Assembly (NCBI GenBank): GCA_963791545.1
Contig: CAWBSR010000009.1
Location: forward strand, 124,001 to 188,000
Reading direction: 5' to 3'
Length of the DNA stretch: 64,000 bases
Source: JALYXV01 sp963791545
GTDB lineage: Bacteria > Actinomycetota > Acidimicrobiia > Acidimicrobiales > Palsa-688
Shown one piece after another: positions 1 through 8,452 of the stretch. The translations under genes and the position numbers were made by a program. Position 1 is the stretch's first letter. Each line of letters begins with the position of its first letter. Below the pieces are notes generated by a model. The model had not been told where the DNA came from and made no database searches. It worked only from the letters and a program-made list of their open reading frames with translations.

Positions 1-162
1 GGCGATGTCGCCCAGGCCGTCGCCGTCGCCATCCGCGAAACTGCGGATGTACACCTGATAGATGACGGCGCGACGCCACCACGGGGGGGTTGCCGGGGGG
101 GCGGCGGTGGTCGCAACCGGGGCTCCCTGTTCGTCTGGCGCCGGCAGTGTGGGAGTGGTCAC
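1..162 (-). CDS. GH13 alpha-glucosidase/amylase family protein (5' part only)
   Basis: Only the first 54 codons lie in the window. The GTG start at 160-162 has an AGGAAGAG ribosome site just upstream. After a Pro/Ala/Thr-rich lead of about 27 residues comes WWRRAVIYQVYIRSF followed by an Asp/Gly run and GLGDIA, the classic N-terminal strand of GH13 enzymes (oligo-1,6-glucosidase, alpha-glucosidase, trehalose synthase). It is the last visible gene of the sugar-importer operon, so hydrolysis of an imported alpha-glucoside is the likely role (inference). The exact GH13 subfamily cannot be decided from this fragment. Confidence 0.85.
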   Translation of the reverse strand, partial: MTTPTLPAPDEQGAPVATTAAPPATPPWWRRAVIYQVYIRSFADGDGDGLGDIA

Positions 163-230
163 AGGCTCTTCCTGGATCGCGGGACCGATGAGATTAACTC
201 CGCTTCATGGCATAGAGGTCGGGCCGTCTG

Positions 231-279
231 GGTCCAGTTCCCCGCCTCGGTCCAGTTCCCCGTCTCAGTCCAGATCCCG
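231..279. repeat. 18-bp direct repeats at the 3' end of the DUF4032 gene
   Basis: Two near-identical 18-bp units (GGTCCAGTTCCCCGCCTC and GGTCCAGTTCCCCGTCTC) and a third degenerate partial copy run across the stop codon of the next gene. They encode part of its C-terminal end and the spacer behind it. No function is evident; slippage or short duplication is the simplest origin. Confidence 0.6.
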
Positions 280-1572
280 TTGCTCGGCCAGGGTCGCCAT
301 GTCCTCGAGGAGCTCCGGGGTGAGCTCGGGGAACTGGTTGGTGGCCGCCTCCGCCACCGCCATCTGGGCCGCCGACTCCGGCGGCAGCGACCGCCGGGCC
401 AGGGATTCCAGCGCCAGCGCGTCGCCGACGTCGTGGCCCGCCATCTCACTCAACAACCAGCGCACTTCGAGCAGGTCGCAGTAGGCCTGAACGGCGTCGC
501 CCGCCCCGCCCACCGCTTCGAAGGCGCGTGCCATGCCGGGCCGCAGCACCTCTTCGGTCCAGCGACGGGCGGCGTCCGCGTCGGGGATGCAAATCCGGGA
601 TTCGTGCTTCAGCCGCCCCTGGTAGGCCAACAGGTCGGCGACCAGGATCTTGGCCTGCCCTTCCCCCACATCGAGGCCGGTCAGCTCCCGCAGCTGGGTG
701 GCGTGGAAGCGCCGGGCGGCCACCCCGACCTTGAGGCGCAACTTTTCGTCGCCGGCACCATCGGACTGCAGCGTGACCTCGTCGACCGCGAACCCGAGGT
801 CATGCAACTGCCGGATCTGGCCTTCGATCTGGTAGCGGTCATCGAAGGAGAACCGGGGCTCGGCATGCAACACGTCCCAGAGGGCCTCGTAGCGGGTGGC
901 CACGCTGGCCGCCTCCTTGATCAAGGTATCGAAGCGGTCCGACGACTGGCCCAACCGCATTGCCAGGTCGAGCATCCCGCCCGCCACGTTCTCGACCATG
1001 ACCTCGATATCGAGCTGGCGCTGCCCATCGCTGAGGGCGGGGTGGATCTCGGTGGTTTCCGCGTCGACCAGCCACGCCTGGAGGACCTGGCCGTCCCGGG
1101 AGAACAACGTGTTGTTCAGCGAACAGTCACCCCAGTACACGCCATTGCGGTGCAGGTCGACGAGCAGGCTGGCCATGGCGTCGAGCAGGCGCTCCCGGTG
1201 CTTGGGCATGTCCGGCGATATCCGCATCAGGAGGCGGCGGTACTGCCAGGAGCGCTCGAGGTAGCGGGTGATGAGGATCGCGGTGTCCTCATACGGTTGT
1301 ATGACCAGGCCCGCGGAACGAACCGCCGGAAGGGCCTTGGCTTCCAGTTCCCGCAGGGCCGCGTACTCCTTCAGCGCGATCCGCTGCGGCAGTCGTTTGA
1401 GCGCCCAGAGCCGTCCGTCGGTCTTCACGAACCGCACCAGGTGCCGGCTCGGGCCCACCGGTATGTCCCGGAGAGGGACCTCGGGCGCCGACCACTCCTC
1501 CAGCGGGCTCAGCCAGGGCAGGGCCAGCAGGCCCGGAGACGCGTCGCGCAGGCGAAGGTCGAGGCGCTCCAT
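265..1572 (-). CDS. DUF4032 family kinase-like protein
   Basis: 435 residues with a protein-kinase/Kdo-kinase-like fold in the first 200. WALKRLP (Lys59) resembles the ATP-lysine strand, WGDCSLNN (147-154) resembles the HRD...N catalytic loop, and VDAET (169-173) takes the DFG position. This matches the actinobacterial DUF4032 proteins that are annotated as lipopolysaccharide-kinase-like. The C-terminal half (about 230-400) is the DUF4032-specific part. It lies 18 bp after the importer ATPase on the same strand, so it is probably cotranscribed and may act on an imported sugar or regulate the transporter (inference). No substrate is known to me for this family. Confidence 0.75.
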   Translation of the reverse strand: MERLDLRLRDASPGLLALPWLSPLEEWSAPEVPLRDIPVGPSRHLVRFVKTDGRLWALKRLPQRIALKEYAALRELEAKALPAVRSAGLVIQPYEDTAILITRYLERSWQYRRLLMRISPDMPKHRERLLDAMASLLVDLHRNGVYWGDCSLNNTLFSRDGQVLQAWLVDAETTEIHPALSDGQRQLDIEVMVENVAGGMLDLAMRLGQSSDRFDTLIKEAASVATRYEALWDVLHAEPRFSFDDRYQIEGQIRQLHDLGFAVDEVTLQSDGAGDEKLRLKVGVAARRFHATQLRELTGLDVGEGQAKILVADLLAYQGRLKHESRICIPDADAARRWTEEVLRPGMARAFEAVGGAGDAVQAYCDLLEVRWLLSEMAGHDVGDALALESLARRSLPPESAAQMAVAEAATNQFPELTPELLEDMATLAEQRDLD

Positions 1573-1590
1573 GGAGGAATCGGTACCTGG

Positions 1591-3003
1591 CTAGGTCGTG
1601 CGTACCGTTCCCTCGCCCGCAGGCGGCTCGCCGGGCCCGGTGGCCGGAGCCGACGCAGCCGCCGGAGCCGACGCAGCCGCCGGAGCCGACCCACCCTCCG
1701 GAGCGGAAGCAGCCGCCGGAGCCGACGCAGCCGACGCAGCCGCCGGAGCCGACGCAGCCGCCGGAGCGGAAGCGGTGGCTGGGGGGGTGGTGGTCGCGGA
1801 TGCGTTCTCCGCGCCATCGGTCCTGGCCGAGGCCGGTGTCTTCTTGGGAAGACTGAGATTGTCGCCGTTGTGAGGATCGAACAACTGCACCCTCGAGGGG
1901 TCGAGCCACAGTTGGGCCTGGCTGCCGTCGTCGATACGGCTGGACGGATCGAGCGAGACGATCATCTGTGACCGCATGTGCTCGCTGTCCAGCTCCTGCT
2001 GGAGCTCCGCCAGTTGCCGGTTGATCTCCTCCGGCGCATCGAAAGGGACATAGGCGTACTGCTGGCTGCCCAGCCACTCGGTGACGTCGACGGTCACGCC
2101 GAAGGTGATGCCCTTGTCGCGCTTGTGCTCGTCAACCAAGGCGGCATCGGCGAAGTGCTCGGGACGGATCCCCGCGATCAGCAACTTGCCGTCGCCGATC
2201 TGCGACGCCGCCTCCGGGGCCAGCGGGAAGGACAGGAAGGGAAGTTTGACCTGGTTGCCCTCGATAGTCGCCGGGAGGAAGTTCATGGGTGGCGACCCGA
2301 TGAACCCGGCGACGAAGAGGTTGACCGGGTGCTCGTACAGTTCCCGGGGACTGGCGACCTGCTGGAGCACGCCCTTGCGCATGACCGCGACCCGATCGCC
2401 GAGGGTCATGGCTTCGGTCTGGTCGTGGGTTACGTATACCGTGGTGGTGTCGAGCCGCCGCTGCAGCCGCAGGATCTCGGTGCGCATCTGGCCCCGCAGC
2501 TTGGCGTCCAGGTTGGACAGGGGCTCGTCGAACAGGAACGCCTGAGCTTGGCGGACGATGGCCCGGCCCATGGCAACCCGCTGGCGCTGACCGCCCGACA
2601 ACTGGGCGGGCTTGCGGGGCAGGTGCTCGGTGAGCTCGAGGGTGGCGGCGGCTTCTTCGACCCGGCGCTTGACCTCCTCGTCGGCCATGCCCTTGAGCCG
2701 CAGCGGGAACGCGATGTTCTCGAAGACGGTGAGGTGGGGGTAGAGGGCGTAGTTCTGGAACACCATCGCCAGGTTGCGGTCCCGGGGGGCCTTGTCGTTG
2801 ACCCGCTCCCCCCCGATCAGCATGTCGCCCGAGGAGATATCCTCGAGCCCGACGATCATGCGCAACAGCGTCGACTTCCCGCAGCCCGAAGGGCCCACCA
2901 GGATCATGAACTCGCCGTCCGCGATATCGAGGCTGACGTCGTTCACGGCCGGGTAACCGTCGCCGTACACCTTGGTGATGTGATTCATGGTGATCGGAGC
3001 CAT
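1591..3003 (-). CDS. Sugar ABC transporter ATP-binding protein (MsmK/UgpC/SugC type)
   Basis: 470 residues. Walker A GPSGCGKST at 37-45, Q-loop region FQNYALYPH, signature LSGGQ at 135-139 and Walker B FLFDEP at 156-161 are intact, followed by the regulatory MalK-type OB domain to about residue 385. The last 80-85 residues are an unusual Ala/Ser/Pro tail built from SAPAAA-like units, absent from ordinary MsmK proteins. AAGGAGG precedes the ATG. The gene follows two permeases and a binding lipoprotein and supplies the energy for that importer. MsmK-type ATPases are sometimes shared among several importers. Confidence 0.93.
   Translation of the reverse strand: MAPITMNHITKVYGDGYPAVNDVSLDIADGEFMILVGPSGCGKSTLLRMIVGLEDISSGDMLIGGERVNDKAPRDRNLAMVFQNYALYPHLTVFENIAFPLRLKGMADEEVKRRVEEAAATLELTEHLPRKPAQLSGGQRQRVAMGRAIVRQAQAFLFDEPLSNLDAKLRGQMRTEILRLQRRLDTTTVYVTHDQTEAMTLGDRVAVMRKGVLQQVASPRELYEHPVNLFVAGFIGSPPMNFLPATIEGNQVKLPFLSFPLAPEAASQIGDGKLLIAGIRPEHFADAALVDEHKRDKGITFGVTVDVTEWLGSQQYAYVPFDAPEEINRQLAELQQELDSEHMRSQMIVSLDPSSRIDDGSQAQLWLDPSRVQLFDPHNGDNLSLPKKTPASARTDGAENASATTTPPATASAPAAASAPAAASAASAPAAASAPEGGSAPAAASAPAAASAPATGPGEPPAGEGTVRTT
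1640..1775. repeat. Tandem repeats coding the Ala/Ser/Pro tail of the ATPase
   Basis: Units of the type GCCGGAGCCGACGCAGCC recur through this stretch with small changes. On the coding (minus) strand they give SAPAAA-type hexapeptides in the C-terminal tail of the ATPase. Such arrays change length by slippage, so the tail is likely to vary in length between relatives. Confidence 0.75.
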
Positions 3004-3021
3004 TAGCGGGGATTCCTCCTT

Positions 3022-3075
3022 GGAAGCCGTGGAAGCCGTGGAAGCCGTGGAAGCCGTGGAAGCGGTGGAAGCCGC
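3022..3075. repeat. 9-bp tandem repeat (GGAAGCCGT) between permease and ATPase genes
   Basis: Six head-to-tail 9-bp units: four perfect GGAAGCCGT copies, then GGAAGCGGT and GGAAGCCGC. The array sits in the spacer between the MalG-like permease (stop at 3095) and the ATPase start at 3003, ending about 20 bp before the ATPase start codon. It could alter spacing or RNA structure inside the operon (inference). Confidence 0.85.
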
Positions 3076-3094
3076 GGATACCGGGTTGTCACCG

Positions 3095-4009
3095 TCAGCC
3101 CTTGACAGCGCCGTTGGTGAGGCCCGACACGATGCGGCGCTGGAACACCAGCACGATGATTACGACGGGGACCGTGACCACCACAGCGGCGGCGGCGATG
3201 GCACCGGTCGGCTGTTGGAACTGCGACGCGCCATTGAAAAACGCCAGCGCCGCGGGCACGGTCCGGGACCGGTTGGTCGAGGTGAGCGCCACCGCGAAGG
3301 CGAACTCATTCCAGGCCGCGAAGAACGCAAGGATGGCGGTGGTGAAGACCCCCGGTGCGGCCAGCGGGACGATCGCCTTGGTGAACGCCTGCCACGGCGT
3401 GGCCCCATCGACCTCGGCCGCCTGTTCCATCTCCCAGGGGATCTCCCGGAAGAAGGCCGACAACACCCAGATGGCCAGTGGCAGCGTGAAGGAGACGTAG
3501 GGAATGATGAGCCCGGGCCAGGTATCGAACAGGTGGACGGCCCGCCACATGTTGAACAGCGGCCCGACCAGCGAAACCACCGGGAACATGGCGATGGCGA
3601 GCGCCACCGACAGGATGAACCGCTTGCCGGGGAAGTCCAACCGGGCGATGGCGTAGGCCGCGAACATGGCCACTACGACGCCGATCACCGTCGAGATCAA
3701 GGCGATGCCGATCGAGTTGCGCAGGGCGCTGAGGAAGATGTGGGCCTTGAACACCGTCCGGTAGTTGTCGAGGCTCCAGTGCTTGGGCAGGAAGCGCTGA
3801 TTGTTGATGTCGCCGCCGGTCTTCAGTGACAGCGAGATGATCCAGGCGATCGGCAGCAGGGTGTAGAGCACGATCAAGACGGCCCCGCCGATCGAGATCG
3901 AGCGTTGCCGGGTCGATCGGTGCGGCTTGGGCGGGGCCGCGCCCCCGGCCCCGCGGGAGACACCTGCAGTGGGTGCCGCGGCCCGATCCGGGGCGACTGT
4001 CGTCGTCAT
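3095..4009 (-). CDS. Sugar ABC transporter permease, MalG-like
   Basis: 304 residues from an ATG at 4007-4009 whose AAAGGAGAG site lies inside the end of the preceding gene; ATGA overlap with that gene's stop. After a cytoplasmic Pro/Ala-rich lead there are six predicted membrane segments. The conserved EAA loop appears as EMEQAAEVDGATPWQAF followed by VPLAAPG, typical of the MalG branch. It pairs with the adjacent MalF-like permease to form the membrane channel of the importer. A longer frame reaching to 4867 is only read-through upstream of this start and overlaps the MalF gene, so it was not used. Confidence 0.93.
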   Translation of the reverse strand: MTTTVAPDRAAAPTAGVSRGAGGAAPPKPHRSTRQRSISIGGAVLIVLYTLLPIAWIISLSLKTGGDINNQRFLPKHWSLDNYRTVFKAHIFLSALRNSIGIALISTVIGVVVAMFAAYAIARLDFPGKRFILSVALAIAMFPVVSLVGPLFNMWRAVHLFDTWPGLIIPYVSFTLPLAIWVLSAFFREIPWEMEQAAEVDGATPWQAFTKAIVPLAAPGVFTTAILAFFAAWNEFAFAVALTSTNRSRTVPAALAFFNGASQFQQPTGAIAAAAVVVTVPVVIIVLVFQRRIVSGLTNGAVKG

Positions 4010-4968
4010 CGCTCTCCTTTCACCTGGCCGAGGTCGACTCGGAAGCCCTTTATGAAAATCACGGCGATGATCAGCACGGATAAGAACAGCAGAACCGACA
4101 CCGCAGAGCCGATTCCCAACGCCACCCGGGTGATGCTCTGGCGGTAGGTGAGAAACGACAACGTCTCGGTGTTCACCGCCCCCGAGGTCATGACGAAGAT
4201 GGTGTCGAAGATCCTCCAGGCGTCGAGGGTCCGGAACAGGAGTGCGACCATGATGGCAGCCTTCATATTGGGGATCGTCACCTTGAAGAGGCGCTGCATG
4301 AATGTCGCCCCGTCGACCTTGGCCGCCTCCTGGAGGACCTCGGGAACCTGGGCCATGCCGGCCAGCAGCAACAGCGAGATGAAGGGCGTGGTCTTCCAGA
4401 TCTCCGCCAAGGAGATGGCCAGCAACGCCGACCACCGGTGGCCGAACCAGTTGAAGGTGGACGAGCCGAGGCCCAGGTGGCCCAGCCAGCCGTTGACAAA
4501 GCCGCTGTCGACGGCAAAGGCATACTTCCAAGCGAAGGCCGAGACAACCGTGATGATCCCGTAGGGAAGCAGGATGGACGTGCGCACGGTGCGGCGCCCG
4601 AAGATGATCTTGTTCATCACCATGGCGAAGGTGAAGCCGATGATCAGCTCGACGGTCACCGTGATCAGGGTGATGATCAACGTGGTGACCACGTCCTGCC
4701 ACCACAGCGAGTCCTTCAGCACCACCGCGTAGTTGCCGAGGCCCACGAATTTCCGGCCGGCGGGGTCGGTCAGGCGGTAGCTGAACAGCGACAGGTACAA
4801 CGCGTTGAGCATGGGATAGCCGGTCACGGCCAGCATCAGGATCACCGCCGGGGCCGATAACATCCACCCGAGGCGGCGTTCCTTGCGGGTCCGGTCGGAG
4901 AGCTGGGGCCGCCGGGTGGCGGGCGCGGCCGGCGTCGCGGCAACTTCCCGTTCCGCGGTAATCGTCAC
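4006..4968 (-). CDS. Sugar ABC transporter permease, MalF-like
   Basis: 320 residues from a GTG with AAGGAGG about 7 nt upstream. Multiple hydrophobic helices, and the cytoplasmic coupling loop reads EVLQEAAKVDGATFMQ, the EAA motif of carbohydrate permeases. It overlaps the MalG-like gene by 4 bp (ATGA), which indicates translational coupling. With the binding lipoprotein upstream and the ATPase downstream it completes a SugABC/MalFGK-type importer. Likely cargo is an alpha-glucoside such as trehalose or maltose, judged only from operon context with a GH13 enzyme. Confidence 0.93.
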   Translation of the reverse strand: MTITAEREVAATPAAPATRRPQLSDRTRKERRLGWMLSAPAVILMLAVTGYPMLNALYLSLFSYRLTDPAGRKFVGLGNYAVVLKDSLWWQDVVTTLIITLITVTVELIIGFTFAMVMNKIIFGRRTVRTSILLPYGIITVVSAFAWKYAFAVDSGFVNGWLGHLGLGSSTFNWFGHRWSALLAISLAEIWKTTPFISLLLLAGMAQVPEVLQEAAKVDGATFMQRLFKVTIPNMKAAIMVALLFRTLDAWRIFDTIFVMTSGAVNTETLSFLTYRQSITRVALGIGSAVSVLLFLSVLIIAVIFIKGFRVDLGQVKGER

Positions 4969-5026
4969 CTGGGCCTCCTTGGGTCGTCTGCCGGATAGCG
5001 CCTGATTCGCATCGCCCGCGCCGCCG

Positions 5027-6346
5027 TCACAGCAGCCGCCGGTCGTGCAGGACCGCCCTGATGAGCGAGGACGAAGCCGCGGGAGCCGTGGTCGGGTTCA
5101 AGGAGGTTTCTGGATGCCATATCCGCTGGATGGCGGTTGACACGTCCCCGTAGTACGGCGTGACCGGCCGGGGGCCGGCGGCACTGATCGAGTCCCGCAT
5201 CAGCAGCGCCATCGGGAACTTCGCTTGTACCGCCGGGTCGTCGTAGACGGTGCCGTTGGACACCGGGTTCCCCGAATGGAGGATGTTCTCCTTTTCCTGG
5301 GCCGGAGAGGTCAGGCAACTGATGGCCTTGAAGTCCAGCGCCTCGTGCTTGCTGAACTTGCTGATGGCCAGATTGATGCCCCCGAGCGGGGGTTGGCTGG
5401 CCGTGTTGGGATCCACCCTCGGATACCGGGCCCACGCCAGATCGCTGAAGACCGACGCGGGAACTGACCCGTCCTTGACGTTGCTTTGGATGGCGGCATA
5501 GGTATACGGCCAGTTCAGAAGGAACCCGCCGGTAGGCCCGTCGAACAAGGCCCGGCTGGCCTCTTCGTCATCGTTGCTGAGAGCGGGCCCCGCCGCCTTG
5601 GACGTCGCCAGCTTCTTGATGATCTGAGCGGCGCGCGTGGCGGCGGGGGAATCGAGGCTGGGGGTGGCGTCGCGACCGGCGTCATTGTTCTGCAGGATGG
5701 AGCCACCCGCCGAGAGCACCAGGGCATTTATCCAGACCATGTAGCCCTCGTACTTCTGTCCCTGTTCGGCGATGGTCGTACCGGTCTTGACGGCGGCGTC
5801 GATCATCTGGTCCCAGGTGAAGCTGGGCGACGTCGGATCGACGCCCGCCTTGGCGGCCACCGACTTCCGGTACCAGAGCAGCTGGGTATTGGCAAGGAAC
5901 GGGGCGGCGACCAGTTGCCCTTTCCAGATGGCGCTCTTGGTCGGGGCGTCCAACACGCCGTTCAAAAGCCCGGTCCGCTCGGCGTCGGAAAAGCCGTGCA
6001 ACCAACCGGCGTTGGCCAACTCGACGGTGTAGGGCGGGTCGACGCTCATGATGTCGATCGAACTGTCCTTGGCGGCCAGCCGCCGCACCAGCTGTTCCCG
6101 TTGGCCGTCCGCGGTGCTCGGCAGGGGGGAGATGGCGAGGCGGTACTGGCCCCCCGACTGCTGGGTGCAGTTGGCGGCCACCACGTCGGTGACGCCACTG
6201 CTGTCGGGGGTGACAAACCAGTTCAGGACGGTCGGCCCCCCCGAACTGCCCCCGCAGGCCGTGAGCCCGGTCCCCACCACCGCCAAGGCCAGGGCCAACG
6301 AGCCACGCCGGCGGAATCTTGATCTGGTGCTTGCGAAAACGCGCAC
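5027..6346 (-). CDS. Extracellular sugar-binding lipoprotein (LpqY/MalE-like)
   Basis: 439 residues from a GTG with a GGGGGA site. Arg-rich n-region, hydrophobic core and lipobox LTAC put the lipidated Cys at residue 31, so the mature protein is anchored on the outer face of the membrane. The body has the layout of solute-binding family 1: the IDIMSVDPPYTVELANAGW stretch and the APFLANTQLLWYRK stretch are typical of LpqY-like proteins. First gene of the importer operon, 58 bp upstream of the MalF-like permease. Trehalose is a reasonable guess because LpqY-SugABC of mycobacteria takes it, but the specificity is not proven here. Confidence 0.9.
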   Translation of the reverse strand: MRVFASTRSRFRRRGSLALALAVVGTGLTACGGSSGGPTVLNWFVTPDSSGVTDVVAANCTQQSGGQYRLAISPLPSTADGQREQLVRRLAAKDSSIDIMSVDPPYTVELANAGWLHGFSDAERTGLLNGVLDAPTKSAIWKGQLVAAPFLANTQLLWYRKSVAAKAGVDPTSPSFTWDQMIDAAVKTGTTIAEQGQKYEGYMVWINALVLSAGGSILQNNDAGRDATPSLDSPAATRAAQIIKKLATSKAAGPALSNDDEEASRALFDGPTGGFLLNWPYTYAAIQSNVKDGSVPASVFSDLAWARYPRVDPNTASQPPLGGINLAISKFSKHEALDFKAISCLTSPAQEKENILHSGNPVSNGTVYDDPAVQAKFPMALLMRDSISAAGPRPVTPYYGDVSTAIQRIWHPETSLNPTTAPAASSSLIRAVLHDRRLL

Positions 6347-6528
6347 TGATCCCCCGTTTCTGGCGCAGTTCCGGTCACCCGGTACAGAGCCGCGGCGAAC
6401 GTCACAACCCTGTTGCCGGAGCGACAGAGCTTCCTTCCCCCAAATTCCGACGGCCGTCTTGTACCCGTTGGCTCCGGGCCTTAATCCTGTACTGGCAGCC
6501 CGGGCTCGACGGGGCCGGGATCGGTCAG

Positions 6529-7020
6529 CTACAGAGAATGGCGGCCCAGCAAGCCGGTGGCGGGCTCCAGCACCAGTCCTGCCTCGGCGAGCGATCGCAA
6601 CAGCCGGCGCAGTTCGGGGGTGGGCAGCGCCCCGTGGGTGGGCCGTTGGGGGCAGGTGACACCGAGCGCCTCTGCGGCCTGCGCCGCGCAGTCGCCTATG
6701 GCGGCCTCCAAGGCGTGCAAATGACGGGCCCGCACCGCCACATCAGTTGACCGCAGGACCGCCTCGTGACGCCTCAGCAGTCGCCGGATGTCGGCGGCCA
6801 GGAACTCGATGGGAGGACGGCTGGGCATCGCCAGGTCGAACGATCGTTGGCCTCGGCGCCGCCCCGTTCGGCCCCGCCACCGGCGCCGTCCCAACCTGAC
6901 GGTGCGGGGCAGCATCAGGCCCGCCGCGAAGATGGCCGCCGGGGCCAGGATGAGAATGACGAACTGAACCGCCTCCGCGAGGCCCACACCGATCTCCCCG
7001 TCAAATCGCCCGAACGACAA
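6529..7020 (-). CDS. Hypothetical single-pass membrane protein
   Basis: 163 residues, not recognised. The N-terminus holds one hydrophobic helix (AVQFVILILAPAAIFAAGL) followed by an Arg-rich stop-transfer segment and a soluble helical domain of about 110 residues with regularly spaced Arg and Leu. The start is unsure: the longest frame begins at a TTG without a good ribosome site, and a GTG shortly downstream, directly before the membrane helix, would also work. Codon use looks normal. It stands alone between the importer operon and a GNAT gene. Confidence 0.5.
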   Translation of the reverse strand: MSFGRFDGEIGVGLAEAVQFVILILAPAAIFAAGLMLPRTVRLGRRRWRGRTGRRRGQRSFDLAMPSRPPIEFLAADIRRLLRRHEAVLRSTDVAVRARHLHALEAAIGDCAAQAAEALGVTCPQRPTHGALPTPELRRLLRSLAEAGLVLEPATGLLGRHSL

Positions 7021-7068
7021 CCATGGTAGACGTCGCCCGGAGATCCAAAATCTGATTCTGCGGCTCGG

Positions 7069-7563
7069 TCAGGTGGTGGTGAGCTGGCGGCGAAAGGCGA
7101 TCAGGATGAGCTCGGGGTGGACCACCCAGTCCCGCTCGGGGACCCGGACAAAGCCGTTGCGCTGGTACAGCCGGTGGGCGGCGGTCATCACGGGGGTGGA
7201 ATGGAGGAACACCGCGTCTCGGCCCAGGGCGGTCGCCCGGGCCAGCACCGCGTCGAGCAGGAGTTGGCCGACACCGCGGCCCTGCTCGGCCGGGGCCACG
7301 GCCATCATCCGGATCTGGCACTCGCCGGGCCGGATTTGCTCGGCCAGGGGCGAGGCGGAGTCGGCGACGACGGTGACGCATCCCATCACGGTGTCCTCCT
7401 CGACCGCCACCAGGACCTCGGACACCTGGGCCCGGCCGACGATGTCGGCCAACTCGGCGGCGTAGCCACCGCTCATGTGGCCGCCCGGGACCGCCTCAAA
7501 GGCGGCAATCACGATCTGCGCCGCCGCTTCGGCATCCTCGGGGCGCACCGGCCGTACCATCAC
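7069..7563 (-). CDS. GNAT family N-acetyltransferase
   Basis: 164 residues. The acetyl-CoA loop appears as VAPAEQGRGVGQLLLDAV (Q/RxxGxG/A type) near residue 95, and the C-terminal motif B region (LYQRNGFVRVPERDW) is typical of the GNAT fold. Short start context MMVRPVRPEDA is the usual beta-1 strand of this family, so either of the two adjacent ATGs is suitable. The substrate cannot be read from the sequence. It is divergent from the DUF2630 gene with only about 40 bp between, so the two may share a promoter region. Confidence 0.9.
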   Translation of the reverse strand: MMVRPVRPEDAEAAAQIVIAAFEAVPGGHMSGGYAAELADIVGRAQVSEVLVAVEEDTVMGCVTVVADSASPLAEQIRPGECQIRMMAVAPAEQGRGVGQLLLDAVLARATALGRDAVFLHSTPVMTAAHRLYQRNGFVRVPERDWVVHPELILIAFRRQLTTT

Positions 7564-7602
7564 GGCTGTTCATCCTCTCAGCCCGCCGTAGTCTTGGCAG
7601 CG

Positions 7603-7845
7603 ATGGATGACAACGAGATCAGAAGCACGATCGACGACCTGGTCGCCGAGGAGCGCGACTTGCGGGCCCAGCACGCCCTGGAACCGTTGGACGACAACCG
7701 CTCCGCCCGCCTCCGCCAGTTGGAGGAATCGCTCGATCAGTGTTGGGATCTGCTGCGCCAGCGGCGTGCCCGCCGGGAGTTCGGCCTCGACCCCGACGAC
7801 GTCGCGGTCCGCGACACCGAGGTGGTCGAGCACTATCGCCAGTAG
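7603..7845 (+). CDS. DUF2630 family protein
   Basis: 80 residues beginning MDDNEIRSTIDDLVAEERDL, with the charged helical pattern and the RLRQLEESLDQCWDLLRQRR segment that characterise DUF2630, a small actinobacterial family of unknown function. Predicted to be all alpha, probably coiled. It ends with TAG at 7843-7845, and the following LOG-family gene is in the same reading frame immediately after this stop, so the two are very likely cotranscribed and coupled. Confidence 0.85.
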   Translation: MDDNEIRSTIDDLVAEERDLRAQHALEPLDDNRSARLRQLEESLDQCWDLLRQRRARREFGLDPDDVAVRDTEVVEHYRQ

Positions 7846-7851
7846 CCGGTT

Positions 7852-8448
7852 CTGACCATCCGCGAGATCTCCAGCGTCTGCGTCTACGCAGGATCGTCCC
7901 CCGGTCGGGACCCTGCCTTCGAGGACGCGGCCCGCCAACTGGGCGTTCTGCTGGCGGAACAGCAGATCACCCTGGTCTACGGCGGCGGCGCGGTCGGGCT
8001 CATGGGAGTGGTCGCCGATGCCGCCTTGGACGCCGGAGGCACGGTGGTGGGGGTCATTCCCAAGGACCTGTTCCGCCGCGAGATCGGGCACGGGCGGCTC
8101 TCGGAGCTGATCGAAGTGGGCTCCATGCACGAGCGGAAGAAGAAGATGTTCGACCTTGCGGACGGCTTCGTCGCCCTCCCCGGAGGGCTGGGAACCGTCG
8201 AGGAGCTGACCGAGATGGCGACCTGGGCCCAACTGGGCATCCACGGCAAGCCGATCGTGACGTTCGACACGACCGGGTACTGGGAGCCATTTCACCACTG
8301 CTTGCGGGCCGTGGTCGAGGCAGGTTTTATGCCCCGGGAGAACCTCAAGCTGATCGTGAACGTCGATCGGCTCGAGAATGTCATCCCGACCCTGCAGGCG
8401 TACGACGTTCCCTACACCGACAAGTGGCTGGCCCTCGACCAGACCTAG
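7852..8448 (+). CDS. LOG family protein (TIGR00730-type Rossmann fold)
   Basis: Nucleotide-binding LOG family, related to cytokinin riboside 5'-monophosphate phosphoribohydrolase. It shows SSVCVYAGSSPG at the N-terminus, GGGAVGLMGVVADAAL and the hallmark PGGLGTVEELTEM. The conserved N-terminus lies upstream of the first ATG (8002), and no ATG, GTG or TTG occurs in frame between the DUF2630 stop and that region. The only near-cognate codon is CTG at 7852, giving 198 residues. Start is therefore unusual: CTG initiation by reinitiation after the stop, stop read-through, or a sequence error. Enzymatic activity as an AMP/nucleotide phosphoribohydrolase is inferred from the family. Confidence 0.85.
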   Translation: MTIREISSVCVYAGSSPGRDPAFEDAARQLGVLLAEQQITLVYGGGAVGLMGVVADAALDAGGTVVGVIPKDLFRREIGHGRLSELIEVGSMHERKKKMFDLADGFVALPGGLGTVEELTEMATWAQLGIHGKPIVTFDTTGYWEPFHHCLRAVVEAGFMPRENLKLIVNVDRLENVIPTLQAYDVPYTDKWLALDQT

Positions 8449-8452
8449 ACCA

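Noticed and set aside
280..1971. Long plus-strand open frame opposite the DUF4032 and ATPase genes
   Set aside because: Composition is Gly/Arg/His/Gln-rich with no domain; it is the antisense shadow that GC-rich genes produce.
3022..3075. Possible CRISPR array
   Set aside because: Units are 9 bp and head-to-tail with no spacers; the same holds for the octamers at 37361-37424. No cas genes.
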